This document shows positions 34,848-46,740 of a DNA stretch of 64,000 bases, piece by piece. The translations under genes were made by a program, and so were the position numbers. The DNA is taken from positions 49,180,042 through 49,244,041 of the forward strand of contig CM060734.1 in NCBI GenBank assembly GCA_030704615.1. Reading direction: 5' to 3'. The notes under the pieces were generated by a model, which worked only from the letters and a program-made list of their open reading frames with translations, was not told the DNA's origin and did not search any database. Position 1 is the stretch's first letter; each line of letters begins with the position of its first letter. This stretch comes from Takakia lepidozioides. Taxonomy: Eukaryota; Streptophyta; Takakiopsida; Takakiales; Takakiaceae.

Positions 34848-36279
34848 CTGCCGATAGGGCAAGGGGCCAAGGTAGCCCAGCTTAGTAATGGAAGGGATAG
34901 TCAGGTGAACCACTCACTTCATAAATAGACCCACTAAAGTAGCCACATCCCATAATAAGATAAGATCCTTATAAATAGGTGTCTAATATCTAGATTCAAA
35001 TTTTTCAATCTCATCTTGCTAACGTCTTCAATTACCCAATGTGGAGCCTATTGGGATCCCACATCAAAAGAAAAATGTCCCGGAAATTCCCTTGCATCTA
35101 TATAAAAGACTTGTGTCTAATTACAAACCCAAAGTAGAAGAATGCCTTGTCACGATCTTTGGTTGCATTGTAAACAAGACCTTAGCTCAATAAATTGACA
35201 TGTCTCCAAATTTCGATTTCTTTACAAGATGATGTAGCCAGTCAATTCTACACCTGAGGAGCATCTTGTTGTAATAAAAGTCGCCGCATTGGCTACCTAG
35301 CCCCTTTGAGGAAAACACACCCTCCTGTGTATCTTTGTTATTACTTGACAACCAAGTTGTAGCCCAGTGGTATAGGGCGCATACAACCTTGGAAGTGGTT
35401 GTGGGTTCAATCGACCGATCCGTGTCACAAAGTCGTCTACATTCCCACCAAAAGGCAGTAGGTAGCCCTTGGGGGTCAAGAGACACCATAATTTACAATT
35501 CCTTGGGGAGGCGTCATATATTTTTATGATGGTGATACCATTATCATAATATTATTATTATGACTGGAGGTGGTGTCTCAAATTTGAGTCCAACAGGACC
35601 CCATGATTGACAAGGACACCCACCACATGTCAACACATATGCCACGGAAAAAATGGAGAGATACCCCATCGCGCACATTGTGCATGAACCTGGAGTCCGC
35701 ATGTCTCAAAGAATACTTGAATGGGTCAAAAAAAATAAAAGATGACACCTCTTGAAGGAAGCGTAAATTATGGTGGGGTGACATGTAATGTATCCATAGC
35801 AAGACATAGATGCCCAACTCTTCGGTGGCGGTCACATTGCCGATGATACACTCCACAATTTAAAGCACTCGGAAGAAAAGAAAGACAAGGTTGCAGCCTT
35901 TTGAAAAAAACAAAGAGGCTTAGAACACACAAAGGAGGGGGGGGAGGAAGGCAGCTAACGCAGCATGAATGCAAAGGAACTTTGGCATCCTCCTGTGCCC
36001 AGCCCTTCGATTTGGCAGCACCATAACTTTCATGCCCTTTGTTCAACATTTGCCATGAACTTGCTCTCCTATACAGCATGTTCATTGTGAACCACTGCAT
36101 GGACCGTCCTGGATAAGGCACAGTCAACCCCCAAAGAATCCTAGAAAGAATGTCACACTAGAAGCAACAATGCAGAACAATTGCTTAGAGAGGCTATAGA
36201 CAAACTACCACACGGCGTCTCAGAAATTTGTGAGCCAGGCAAGTTACAATCTCATTTGTCCAGTCAACTGTGACCACCC
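34848..36279. other. Spacer with SINE-like sequence
   Basis: No gene is recognised. It contains the tRNA-like SINE candidate described separately, and a G-run near 35937. The final 150 bases are the 3' flank of the zinc-finger gene. Confidence 0.4.
35349..35530 (+). mobile_element. Candidate tRNA-derived SINE
   Basis: TAGCCCAGTGG (35360-35370) fits a Pol III A box and GGTTCAATC (35404-35412) fits a B box at tRNA-like spacing. The stretch between and around them does not fold as a full tRNA. About 100 bases of unrelated sequence follow, ending in an AT-rich tail with TTATTATTAT. No second copy was found in the window, so this stays tentative. Confidence 0.35.
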
Positions 36280-39200
36280 CTAGCGGCCCTTCTCTCGGGC
36301 AGCTTTAGCTTTCACCAAAGAAGCTTCACGGGCATCAGCCTGCTTAGCCAATCTATCCGCTCTCTCTTGCCGTTCCTTCTTTTTCTTTTCATCCACAGGC
36401 CGCTTTTTGCTATCAACCTTCGTCTGCACATGGAAAACAGTTGCAGTGGCTTTCATGGCTACAGGACATGGGTACTGGCACGATTACACACTCAACCTTG
36501 AATACTGACTTCAGCTAAAATCAGACAATGCCATGCAGTGTCTCCAGACACACGGAGAATTGTGGGAGAAACAGAATGTATTCATAAAACTTTCTTTGCT
36601 GTAGCCTTGTGGCCATAGACACCGCCCGGTTTGGACGAATAGACGCTACCTTTGTGAGAGCTCACTGTCGCGGAGAGATTGTACTCATAAGACGTTGTTT
36701 GCCGTAGCCTTGTGGCCATTGACCCCGCGCCCAGTTTGAGCGGGAACAAAAGGGACAGAACCTACCTCTGTCAGGGGCTGACGTTGGTAGTAAGACTTAC
36801 CTTCATATATAGAATTAATCCGGGTTTTCCAGATATCCTCTAGAAATCCCTTCACACAAGCATCAATCTGCTGTGTGTGATTTGCCCAAAAACTAGGCCT
36901 CGGGAGGGCCTGGGCTTTTGGCTCAGCCTCGAGACTTTCAAAGTTGGTAAACAGGGGTACAGGCACAATTCCCTTGATAGATTTGAAGAGAGCGTCACTT
37001 TGGTGAGAGAACCCCGGACAGTGTATCAGAAAATGAATACTGTCTTCAGATTGCCCACACAACGGGCAATTGCACTCTCCCTTTCCTTTCTGCTTCTGTT
37101 TGCTGTTCAAAGGTAGGCTTCCTGCCCCGAGTTTAAATTTCAGTCTAGTGCCGAGAGTGGGTAGACCCTTGAGGTCATCCAAGATGCCCTCCCACATGTC
37201 ACTGACTGGAAACAAGTTCAGGGAAGTTTTCTGCCTAACTTCATTTTCATCAGACAATCTCATGGCAACAGAAGGCTTTGGACACTACAGCCTCTAAGTC
37301 AGATTTATCCAGCAGGGTCAAGACTTGGGGATCCAGGTTCGGGTCCTTGAGAATCTCTTCTACTCTCTTCTGCCAGGACTTAGCCTGTTTGACAGGGCGG
37401 TCCTGTTTCCAAGATATAGAGTCGATTAACTTAGGATATCTGGTGTTGGGCATATGTTGCAGCTGACCCCACCATCTGACCTTGAATTTATCTCGTCGGG
37501 AGCTTAAGGACGGAATGCCAAACTCACCCCGAACAGCCACATTGGCTGTTTTGGAGCATGCTGACATACACTCCTTAAGCACCCCCACTTGAATGGATTC
37601 TAGAGACTTGGCCTGGTTGGAGTTATCAACCCATATAGCAGATCCGTACTCCAAAGGCAGGTCTAATAACGCGACAAAGCATGGTTTTCTTAACCTCAGA
37701 GTTGACCCCTCTGCAGTGGAAAAATTTAGTGAGCCCCAGAGCTTTGCCCTTGCCAGTTTGAACAACTTTCCAGATATGTGCAGCCCAATTGGAGGAAAAC
37801 TGAACGCCCAGGTAAGTGTAGGAAGGGAGGACCGGGATCTCTTGGCTACCCCACTGCCACTTAAGATCACTTCCTCCCTCTCCTCTGTCGTTGAATGCTA
37901 CCACTGCACATTTGCTGACATTAGCCTCTAGCCCCCAAAGATCAAAGTATCTCTTCGCCCAATCAATCAACTCCTGGAGATTGGTTGGAGTCTCCCCTAT
38001 GCCTGCGAAGTCATCCGCAAACATAAGGGCTGGTATGGTGGTATCACCCACCCTTAACCCAAATCCCTCACTTTCCACATCCTCGAGGAGTTGATTGATG
38101 AAAACATTGAAGAGCAGAGGGGAGAGAGTACATCCTTGAGCTACACCTTGGTCTATGTCAAAGAAGTTGGACTTCTGTCCGTTAACAGTGACACAGCTTT
38201 TGGTGTGAGCATACAAGTTGTGGACAACTCTCCACATCTTTCCCTTGATCCCACAAGACCAGAGTCGGAACCATAGGCCATCTCTCCACACTGTGTCATA
38301 AGCCTTTTTGACATCCAGGAAAAAAACATAAGTGGGTTTCCCTTCTTTTTTCCTTCCCTGGATAATCTGGCTTAGAGTGAAGATATGATCCACACAGCCC
38401 CTGTTTCGCCGAAAGCCAGCTTGGCCTTCGTGGAAACAACCTCTAGACTCCAGATCAACCTCGAGACGAGTACTTATAACTCTGCAGAATGTCTTGCCAA
38501 CAGCATTGAGGAGCATGATGCCACGGTAGTTCCCCGGTTCTTCTCTGTCACCCTTCTTGTATAGATTGACAATGACCCCCTGTCGCCAGCGAAAGGGGAT
38601 CATTTCAGTCTTCCAGATAAGGTTAAAGAGGAGAACTAGGGCCTCTATCATGGGATCGCCACCGTGCTTGATAAGCTCGTTGACAATACCATCAGGTCCA
38701 CCAGCTTTATATCCATTTACATGTTCAATTGCTTCCACAATCTCAGAAGAACTAATGGGAGCATTATAAGCCATTGAAATATACTCCAGTTCATCAGGGC
38801 TGTTTTGAATCATAGGAACAGTTTTTCCAACTGTGTCCCTCCATTCAGCAGAAGACCCCTCACTGTTAGACCTAGAAGTTCTGCCAAGGATACTGTAGTG
38901 AGTTTCAAAGGTTTTGACAATGTCAACCGATGAAGTCACCACTGCACCTTTAGTAGTCTTCAGTGCTTGTACTTGCTGACCGTTTTTCGGCTTGTACAAA
39001 CGTTGAAGGGCCAACCAGAAAATCTTGTCATTACCACCATGGTGGTTTGAGTTTATTTCACTGTATAACTTGTCCCAGTATAATTTCTTCTGAGACCTAA
39101 CAAGCTGATTGATATCTTTACGGAGCTGGTAGTACCTCGCCCACAATTCTCTGTTGGTTTCCAAATTGCAGCACTCTTTATAGAGGGCTCGTCTCTCAGC

Positions 39201-42200
39201 TATCTTGAGTTTAATCTCATTGGTCCACCAATTACCTGCTCTACCGCAGACAATTAGTTTCCTCCCAATGATCTTGTCAGCCACGGAGGAAACGAAACTC
39301 TCCCAAGAGTCCACTGCTCTTTCGACTTCATTTCTTGCGTTAACAGAGCGTGACTGAAGTTCTTGGAGCGATTGGACAAAATGAGGGAGAGCCTCTTGCA
39401 AGGCCTGGACGTACTCAGCCTTGACCTCCTCATCGTGGAATTTTTCTATGCGCCACTTCTGAATCGAACGTTTCACAGATCTCTTGGTGGTGGGAAAACA
39501 CCTTTTGATCTCAGTCCAAACCAGGAAGTGGTCAGAGGTACCAATATCAGTTCTGCCGATCAACACATTGGCACACTGGGGGAACAAAATTTTGTCCATT
39601 ATGATATAGTCCACAATGGAACGTTCCCCAGTTTGGGATTTCTCACGAGTCCACTGCACTTGGTCACCTCTTGTCCTGTTATTCAAGGTCAAAAGCTGAA
39701 GCTCTTCTAGACAGTTAATTAACCGTCTGCCATTAGAATTCAGCTCGTCCTCACCAAAAGGTCCAATGATATCGTCCTGATGGATCCCTTTGCCCACCCG
39801 GGCATTGAAGTCCCCCAATAGTACCACCTGACCTTCGGCAAGGAACGAAGCACAGTCCAGCTTTACATCTTCGAAGGCCTTGCCTGCGTCAGCACTAAGG
39901 GTCCCCTCTGTGGGCATGTAAACACAACCAACAAAGAGGTCCTTTGTACTCATGCCGCCCTTCAGATTCAGTTTTAGCCAGATACTATGCTCGTACCTCA
40001 AACCCTTGTTGATAATTTCACAATTGTCAAACAAGAAATCACGGACAAAGAATCCAACCCCTTTTTGACCGCGTTTGGCAGAGGCTGCCTTGAGAGTACA
40101 CATTTTACCTGCCCATTTATAACCATTGACATCTCCAACCAGTTTATCCGACGTTTCCCATGTTTCTTGCCCAGCACAGATATGAATATCATTAGTCCGA
40201 AGAACTTGTCCCACTTCGAGTTGTTTCCTTTGGTCAACCCTGAGAAGTTGAAAGTGGCCAGCCGCAAGCCACCCCATGTGTAGATTTTGCTCGTCTTGTG
40301 TAAACTTTGAGAATTGGTAAACCATTCAGGATACCAAATCTTTCAGTTACACGACGCACAGGCTCCACACACATAGGGGCAGATTGTCCGTCAGACTGCT
40401 TGGGGACAATTACCCCGTGTATAGATTTTGCTCGTCTTGTGTAGACTTTGAGGATTGGTAAACCATTTAGAGTACCAAATCCTTCAGTTACACGACGTTC
40501 AGGATCTGCACACTTAGGGACAGATTGTCCATCTGACGGCTTGCGGTCAATTACCCCGTGTATAGAATTCGTTCGTCTTGTGTAAACCTTGAGGATTGGT
40601 AAACCATTCAGAGTACCAAATCCTTCAGATTCAGGATGTTCAGGTTCCGTACATTTAAGGGCATCTTGTCCTTCTGGCTGTTTGGATTCAACCTCATCCA
40701 GAGCATCAAACCGATTAGAAACTCTCAAGTTGAAGTCGTTGCCCTTGGTTGTCTTCCTAGAGTGCCCCATTGAATCACCAATGTCTAAGACCGCTCTCCA
40801 GCCAGTCAAGGGACGAACTTCTTTGAGATTGAATTGATGCGGGACTCTATTAGAAGCACTTTTGGTCATTGCAACCTTCAACGTACCCCTGTTATCAAGT
40901 CTCGAGATGGTACCATTAGCCATGAAATCCAAGCCTAAGCTAGAGCATGTAGTTTTAAAGGACACATCGTCCATCCTGGGATTCACCTCAAAAACTACAC
41001 ATGAAGCCCTAGATTTGGCATAAGTAACCAATTCCAAGGGATCACCCTGAGGAGTGTTGATGTTGATTGTTCTCGCAGGCTATAAGTTTAAGCACAGGAA
41101 CCAACCCGAGCCCAAGTGCCGAGTATGCTAGAAAGAGCATACGACTGCCCAATTTGGGCGGAGGGGCTGCCCCCAAGCGGTAGGAGTCCGCTTGTTACCA
41201 TTCAGAGATCACACTCCAGGGAGTTGCAGGGAATGGCAGGTGTAGGCATATTCTAAAGAGGGAAAGGCCCCAAGCTTTCCAACTAAATCCAATGCACTAC
41301 CTTACCTGAAGCAAAGCGCTTCAGGTCGAAACAAACAAGGACACGAGGTCACAAGGCCGACATTTAGTCACAGAGACATTAATGTACTCCCGTATCAAGT
41401 CCACCCAATGTCAATAGGCTTCCTAGAGGACAGGGAGAGAGAGAGAGAGAGAGAGAGGGAGAACCTCTGCAGGTCTGGCCTTGCTTGAATTTGATGTGGG
41501 AACACTGTCAACATCTCTGGTTGCCGCTGCAGCTGGGGGGGGGTTTCGGGCCTCCTCCTCCTTAGTCTGTATATATGACTCTATCCGCAACTTGCTCATT
41601 TCTTCTACCTGCTATCCTCACACCCAAATTCTTTCATGAAACCAGGCAGTTTCACCTATAAACAGCACCAAGGACAAAGTAGCAAAGCTCCATGACTTCG
41701 ACTCCATATATCAACGGTCCTCACCACTTCTACACTTATGGAAAGAGGTAACTGCCCACTATGAAGGTACGCCACCAACAATGATGCTAATATCAGGCTA
41801 TGAACCCAAGACCTCTGGTGGATACACTGCCTTAGAACATTCTCCTGTAACCATCCACTTAGTGGACACAAGATTGAATATCAAGCAGAGGACCAGCCTG
41901 ACCTGCTGTTTTCGCCAGTGATCCGCCCAGGAATAATTTAGCATCTTCTCAATCAGCTGCTCTTGTCCTTGCAAGAGTGTTTGCATCTCCATTTGCTTCC
42001 GAGGGTCTTTCAAATCCTCTTTGCTCCAGTCAGACTCCGACAATGGCCTTTTCACTGCCTTTACAATCCACATCCATACACACTTTCAGAACAGGTTGTC
42101 TTACAAACAAACACATTTCAGATGACAGAATGCACACAAGGAAACCCACAATGTTGATCTTCACTGTTAAGAACATCCATGAGTTGTCAGAGAAGGGCAG

Positions 42201-45200
42201 AACATACCCCCCAGTTGGCAGGCCTTGGTGGAATTTCAAGCTCATTCACCTCGGCTTCAATCTTCTGACGGGCCTTGTAATAGGGCACATTTCGCACTAT
42301 CACTGGGTCCTTCATCGCTCGGTCAAGATCAATCTGTCCAAGTATCTGCCACCCGCCCATGCCATCTGTCACTTGTACTCCTACCTGCACTTTCTCTAAT
42401 CTGCCTTCCTGCCACCTCTATCTCTCTTCTTGATCTCATAATTTCAAGGGGTTCCCAGCTGATCATGACAAAGGACCAAAAATGGACACGTCTTTATCTA
42501 CTCCAAAGGCATGGCAAAATTGAGATGATCCAACAGTGGCTATGGACCTGGCACTGTACACCTGTATTACTCTGGAGTTCTAGATAAAAGCTGACCACCA
42601 GCCCGAAAGCCAAAAACAGAACCATGCACACAGATTTGTTGTTGATAGGACAAAAGGCATCCTCATAACAGAAAAACATGCAACTTTGCAGCTCATGGCA
42701 CCTCTTGCAACGCTTCCCAGCCTTCTTCTCTCTTTTCAACCTTCTCCCGGATTTCGTCATACCGCCTGCCTTCCTGGTGAACACTCCACAACATCCACTC
42801 AACGACTTCCACTCAAACCTCTAGAGGACCATATGAACCCTGATATAAAGAATTTCTGTCAGGTACCAGTAGAATGAGAAGCTTACAACTGTTGAGCGAC
42901 AGCAGAATTCAAACCCAGCACTTGACTCCACATCTGCATTTTATACAAACAAACCTGTACAAACACCTGGACTCTCTCTCACACCCAGGCACTCTGAATC
43001 TGGTCGCTTCTTCTCCACATCCAATTGGCCTACTACCAACACCTAATGTCCACGGAGTGTCCATAGCTTTCACCCCAACTCTGTAGAGAGCTAATTTATG
43101 ATGTTTTGGGGGAGGGAGAGAGGAGGAATAAAAAACGGGCATACCTTGTACTTCCACCACATCTTTTGCTTGACATCAGCATCATACCGGATGCCATGCT
43201 CAAGTTCATCTTGACCAAACAACATCCAGGCAGCTGTCGATGGATGTGCCATGCTCTGGTCAATTACCTACATACACCTTCCCTCATGTTAGCTTCCAAA
43301 GGCTTTGCTAACACCGAGTTTCCACTATCTTCACATCAATGCTAAACTGCCTCTTGACGTCAATCCCAGAGAAGATCTGGCCAACCTGGCTCTGTGGGAT
43401 GAAGGCCAGGTGTGCATGGCAAATGCCCCACAGCTTGATTGCCCAACATTCAGGCACAATGCATGCATGTTTACCCTTTGCTCCATTTCAAGTTTCTACC
43501 ACAAACCAGTGATCTCAGGATGAACGGGAAAGTACACCCAGAGCCAGACTACACATGGTCTACACACACCTCAGTTGGTGGTTGGGTCTTCCTGTACACA
43601 TCCCATGATTTCCATGGCACGTCCATTACCTGCCTTCACCCACAATGAACAGATGTACACAGATGTGATTATAAACCCGAGAAGCCCTTGAACCATAACA
43701 TAATTTGAATTTTGACTTGTAATTGACAAATACTCGGTGACATTTATTATGTCTGCTAGGACGAAAGAGACGGAAAAGAGAAGAGTACATCGTCAAAGCT
43801 GATTTTGGCTTTCCACGCCTGGCCTTTGCACTCCGTACATTTCATTACCCCCTGCCAGATTGTAGACGTGTGCATTAGAGCTGAAAGGTAGAGGATGCCT
43901 TGAATGCCAAAAAATCCAAACAAACCGAGTAGTTAGCAAGAAAGCAAGATTCCCCAGCAGTGCAAAATTACCCAGCCACAAGCTGCATCAGGCAAGCGCA
44001 CAGCATGGGACACTGTCAATATTCTGCACAGAAACTCTAGCCACTTATAAAAAAATGAGCAGTGTTGGTGGTAGCCACAGTTCAGAGAAGCAGATACATA
44101 CAGTGCCTTCACAAGTTGGACACTCTCGGTAGGGTAGTGGCAGGCCCACATTAATGGATGCAGGCCAATGACCTAATTCTGCACGCCCTCCTGTTATTGC
44201 TGCTGCCATGCTCTGTGTCGTTACATTCTCTCCACTGCAAGTACAATCAGGAGTTTTCACAATTGTGATAACCTGGCAGAACACACTGGCTCTGATAACA
44301 TGTTTTGTTGCTTTGAGAAACATGCAAGGAAATAACAACTAAGGGCAAGGGGTCCTCCACCAACTATCCCCGCCACTATACACCTCGCTGCCTGCGTCAA
44401 TGTTATATTGCGTTCTGCCTTACCCCAAGTTCCATTGTGTGGTGGAAAAAGTAGATTGCCCTGTTTATGAAGGGGCGCAGTCTAACTAATAAAAAACTAT
44501 ATTTTTTCGCTGCGCCCTTCTTCAGTCGCTCAACCATGAAGGCCAAAAGTCAAGGGGAAGTCAGAGAAAATTACTCAGGGAGGCCAAAGTTGGAGACATG
44601 GTATTGTACTTTGCCCTTGCCAGCACACATTGTGCATCGCAGCCCCTCCCATCCATTGCACCGATTACATTCCCTGCAAGGGTGTACAATAGAATTTGAG
44701 AACTGACTAGATTCTTTGGTTTCAAGCATCTCTTCTGGTAGTGAGCACTTTGAGGTCCCCAAACAAAGCAGGAGAATTCATCGTAAACTGAGGAAAAGAG
44801 CCAAAGCGCTCTAAACATCTGCAACGACCTCAAATTTACAAATGCAGAAGGGGTTCAAGAAAGAAAAACTGGATATATCTGCAATTTAAGCAGCTGGCTT
44901 CCCAATAATCAGTACCAATGCAGGAATATGAAGCCACAGACCAACACCGCACAAGTTCAACAAGATAACCTTTTGCCAAACACTTTACCAACGGCATCCA
45001 GAGCTATGGCCGCAGTGCCTGCTGCTGCTACCGCCTGCCCCACAACACCAATCCCTCCATTGGTCAAAACAGCCAACCCAAATGGAAAACCCTAACCCTT
45101 CACGCCCATTGTCACACCCTAAATCCTCGTCAATTCGATTGAATATGAAGTGCAACACCGTAATTTACTAGATCTCAGCGTACTGTGGAGCCCCGCGCAA

Positions 45201-45483
45201 CAGCACCTATCTATTCTGCCAATGTAGGTTTCGAACTTCGATTGACTATACACATAATTGCACCACTTTGCAGAGACACTCAAGGAAATCACATGAAGAG
45301 AAGATCAAGACACACCGCAACAGAGAAAGAGGCCACAGACGTGATGAAGTATGGCACACCAAAACCTCCCTCGGCAGCATCACGCACGTCCCAGGAAAAA
45401 TCAAACGCAGTGTCTCGCACTGCTTCTAGCACTTGCCCGGCCTTCTGCCTCACCACCGTCACCACCTTCTCCACCCTCTGCAT
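36280..45483 (-). CDS. DnaJ-type zinc-finger (CXXCXGXG) protein
   Basis: Exons on the minus strand: 45483-45316, 45091-44970, 44673-44575, 44234-44102, 43851-43789, 43629-43570, 43391-43335, 43255-43145, 42773-42702, 42345-42208, 42058-41903 and 36423-36280. All have GT/AG borders and matching phases, giving about 440 residues. A 21-base exon (KLEMEQR, about 43500-43480) may also be used. Residues 40-95 hold a hydrophobic hairpin (GFPFGLAVLTNGGIGVVGQA). Four Cys pairs follow: CNRCNGWE, CTMCAGKG, CPTCEGTG and CTECKGQ, the zinc-binding form of DnaJ found in plastid proteins such as BSD2, SCO2 and PSA2. There is no J domain. The C-terminal half is charged helix (YDEIREKVEKREEGWEAL, IPPRPANWG, LIEKMLNYSW, and a Lys-rich tail). 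It may be a plastid thiol/assembly chaperone; this is inference. The first ATG is uncertain, since in-frame ATGs also lie upstream (45609, 45591). The 5.5-kb last intron contains a LINE. Confidence 0.85.
36685..40267 (-). pseudogene. LINE ORF2: APE endonuclease and reverse transcriptase
   Basis: Order: an apurinic-type endonuclease (RLATFNFSGLT, QETWE, LLGDFNARVG, SDHFLVWTEI), reverse transcriptase (NYRGIMLLNAVGK, GFRRNRGCVDHIF, FLDVKKAYDTVWRDGL, GVAQGCTLSPLLFNVFIN, the catalytic ALMFADDFAG), then a C-terminal domain with CNCPLCGQSEDSIHFLIHC. Frameshifts lie near 40215 (splitting the first endonuclease strand), near 37665 (after RT) and near 37255, so the copy is dead. The central 2.6 kb is still open, which suggests a fairly young insertion. 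No RNase H domain was recognised. Clade not assigned. Confidence 0.85.
40234..41037 (-). pseudogene. LINE ORF1-like frame with triplicated C-terminal repeat
   Basis: The frame (268 codons) has no start codon that can be trusted and is probably 5'-truncated. Residues 1-110 show no domain I recognise. After that a unit of about 43 residues is repeated three times, each with LNGLPILKVYTRR followed by S(I/T)HGV and a DGQSxPxC stretch. The third copy leads into the ORF2 start region. ORF1 proteins bind element RNA; that role is assumed from position only. Confidence 0.6.
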
Positions 45484-45792
45484 TTTTCTCCACCCTCCTT
45501 CCTTCTCTTCCTGCCTCCCCCCCTCCTCAAGAATCCAAGCTATAGGGTTTAAGGCGTATCCCTTCGCATCAACCTGCAGATTTATCACCATCCATCCAAC
45601 AAATCTCATCCACTCGTAACCCACTCCTAGCTTACCTCATCCGTTTACGACACCAATATCATCCATTCTGTCACTGGAACACACTTGCCTCATCGAGTAC
45701 AGAAAGATATTTCACACATCCGCTACTCATAGTGCTTTTCGACGCTAATAAGCAATTTCAGTTTTCTTCCAAATTAGGGTTATTTGGGTCCC

Positions 45793-45992
45793 CGAAGGGA
45801 GGGTTGCGCCGGCCAAGGAGGTAGTGCAATACCAAGGCGACGTGCACGGGTCCGGGCAGCAAGCTGCCGGGTGGACCCGCACCCGAGAAAAATTAGATTA
45901 ATATCATGAGGCTCGATGAGCCTCGTATCAGATATTAAACTGATAAGAACAGATACTACACTTGATCTTAGCCAAAAGGCCGAGAAAGGTAT
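45793..45992 (-). ncRNA. U2: U2 spliceosomal snRNA
   Basis: Read on the minus strand from 45992 it begins ATACCTTTCTCGGCCTTTTG and continues with the branch-site recognition GTAGTA within AAGTGTAGTATCTGTTC. It then has stem-loop IIa/b (GATACGAGGCTC / GAGCCTCATGATA), an Sm site in CTAATTTTTCTC and GC-rich stem-loops III and IV. All hallmark parts are intact, so the gene is likely functional. U2 pairs with the intron branch site in the spliceosome. The 3' end is approximate; a 3' box could not be placed. It lies about 310 bases upstream of the zinc-finger gene on the same strand. Confidence 0.97.
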
Positions 45993-46014
45993 ACTTCAAC
46001 AGTCTTTGCTTTGG

Positions 46015-46023
46015 GTTTATATA
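46015..46023 (-). promoter_or_regulatory. TATA box of the U2 gene
   Basis: TATATAAAC on the minus strand, 23-31 bases upstream of the U2 5' end. Confidence 0.85.
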
Positions 46024-46050
46024 CTCGGCTGCACAACCACCACTGGCAAT

Positions 46051-46062
46051 CGATATGGGATA
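46051..46062 (-). promoter_or_regulatory. Upstream sequence element (USE) of the U2 gene
   Basis: TATCCCATATCG on the minus strand matches the plant snRNA USE (RTCCCACATCG) with one change, at about -59 to -70. The USE-to-TATA spacing of about three to four helical turns is the arrangement known to direct RNA polymerase II (not III) in plants. Confidence 0.8.
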
Positions 46063-46740
46063 ATGTTTCCTGGATTTGATTTACTGTGGCGTGCAGCTTC
46101 GTATAGCTATAGGAATAAGTGTAATCCCTTTCTTCGGGGGTTTAGAGGGTTTAGGCGTTTAGGCCCCAGAAACCGCCACACGTTAGTTATCATTACCACA
46201 TTACATCTATGCCGCACGTAACTATAAATCGACGGTCAGAAATGAGACCTAACAGCCGTTGATGACCTGTTATTTGACGGAAGAGATGTACTTCTTATCC
46301 CAAACTAAACTCCCTGGTTGCTGTCGATCCTCAGAGATCGGACGATTTCTTTTCATCCATAGATTCCTTTTCATCCAACGGAGGAAATTAAAATATCATC
46401 GGCTGAGGAGAGTGAGAGTGGTCTTCTCTCGCTCTCTTTCTCTCTCTTTCGCTCGCTCTAGCGGAAAGGTTGAAGAGGAGGACTGGTTGCGGCATGCGTG
46501 TTGGTACTGCTGCTGAGTGCCGCTTGGCGTTGAGGAATGGCTTCTGCGTGCTTGGGCCAGGCATGTGTGTTTTCCTTTTCTTTATAGGCATATTCGAACG
46601 GAAATTTCTGGCCAGTGGTTACTGATGGATCTGTGCAGGCAATGCTGAAAATTTGGAGTGTATTTGATAACTCTGGAAAATCAATTCAATCATCTTAATT
46701 TTTCTCAGGAGAAAGGAACTGACAGGGATTTGTGGGATAG

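Larger units (their letters stand above)
36560..41050 (-). mobile_element. Non-LTR retrotransposon (LINE) inside a host intron
   Basis: An ORF1-like frame and an ORF2 with endonuclease and reverse transcriptase lie head to tail on the minus strand, in the same direction as the host gene. The 3' end holds two copies of a GTAGCCTTGTGGCCAT-containing unit (about 36600-36660 and 36702-36770). Limits are approximate because no target duplication or poly-A was identified. The host exons on either side (41903 and 36423) remain in phase. Confidence 0.9.
45993..46740. other. Divergent spacer between U2 and the next gene
   Basis: Holds the U2 promoter at its left end and a CT-rich leader (about 46420-46455) at its right end, likely the 5' region of the plus-strand gene. 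No other feature seen. Confidence 0.5.

Noticed and set aside
41097-41240. Plus-strand zinc-knuckle-like string (KCRVC...) near the LINE
   Set aside because: Contains a stop, opposes the LINE orientation and lacks the full CCHC spacing.
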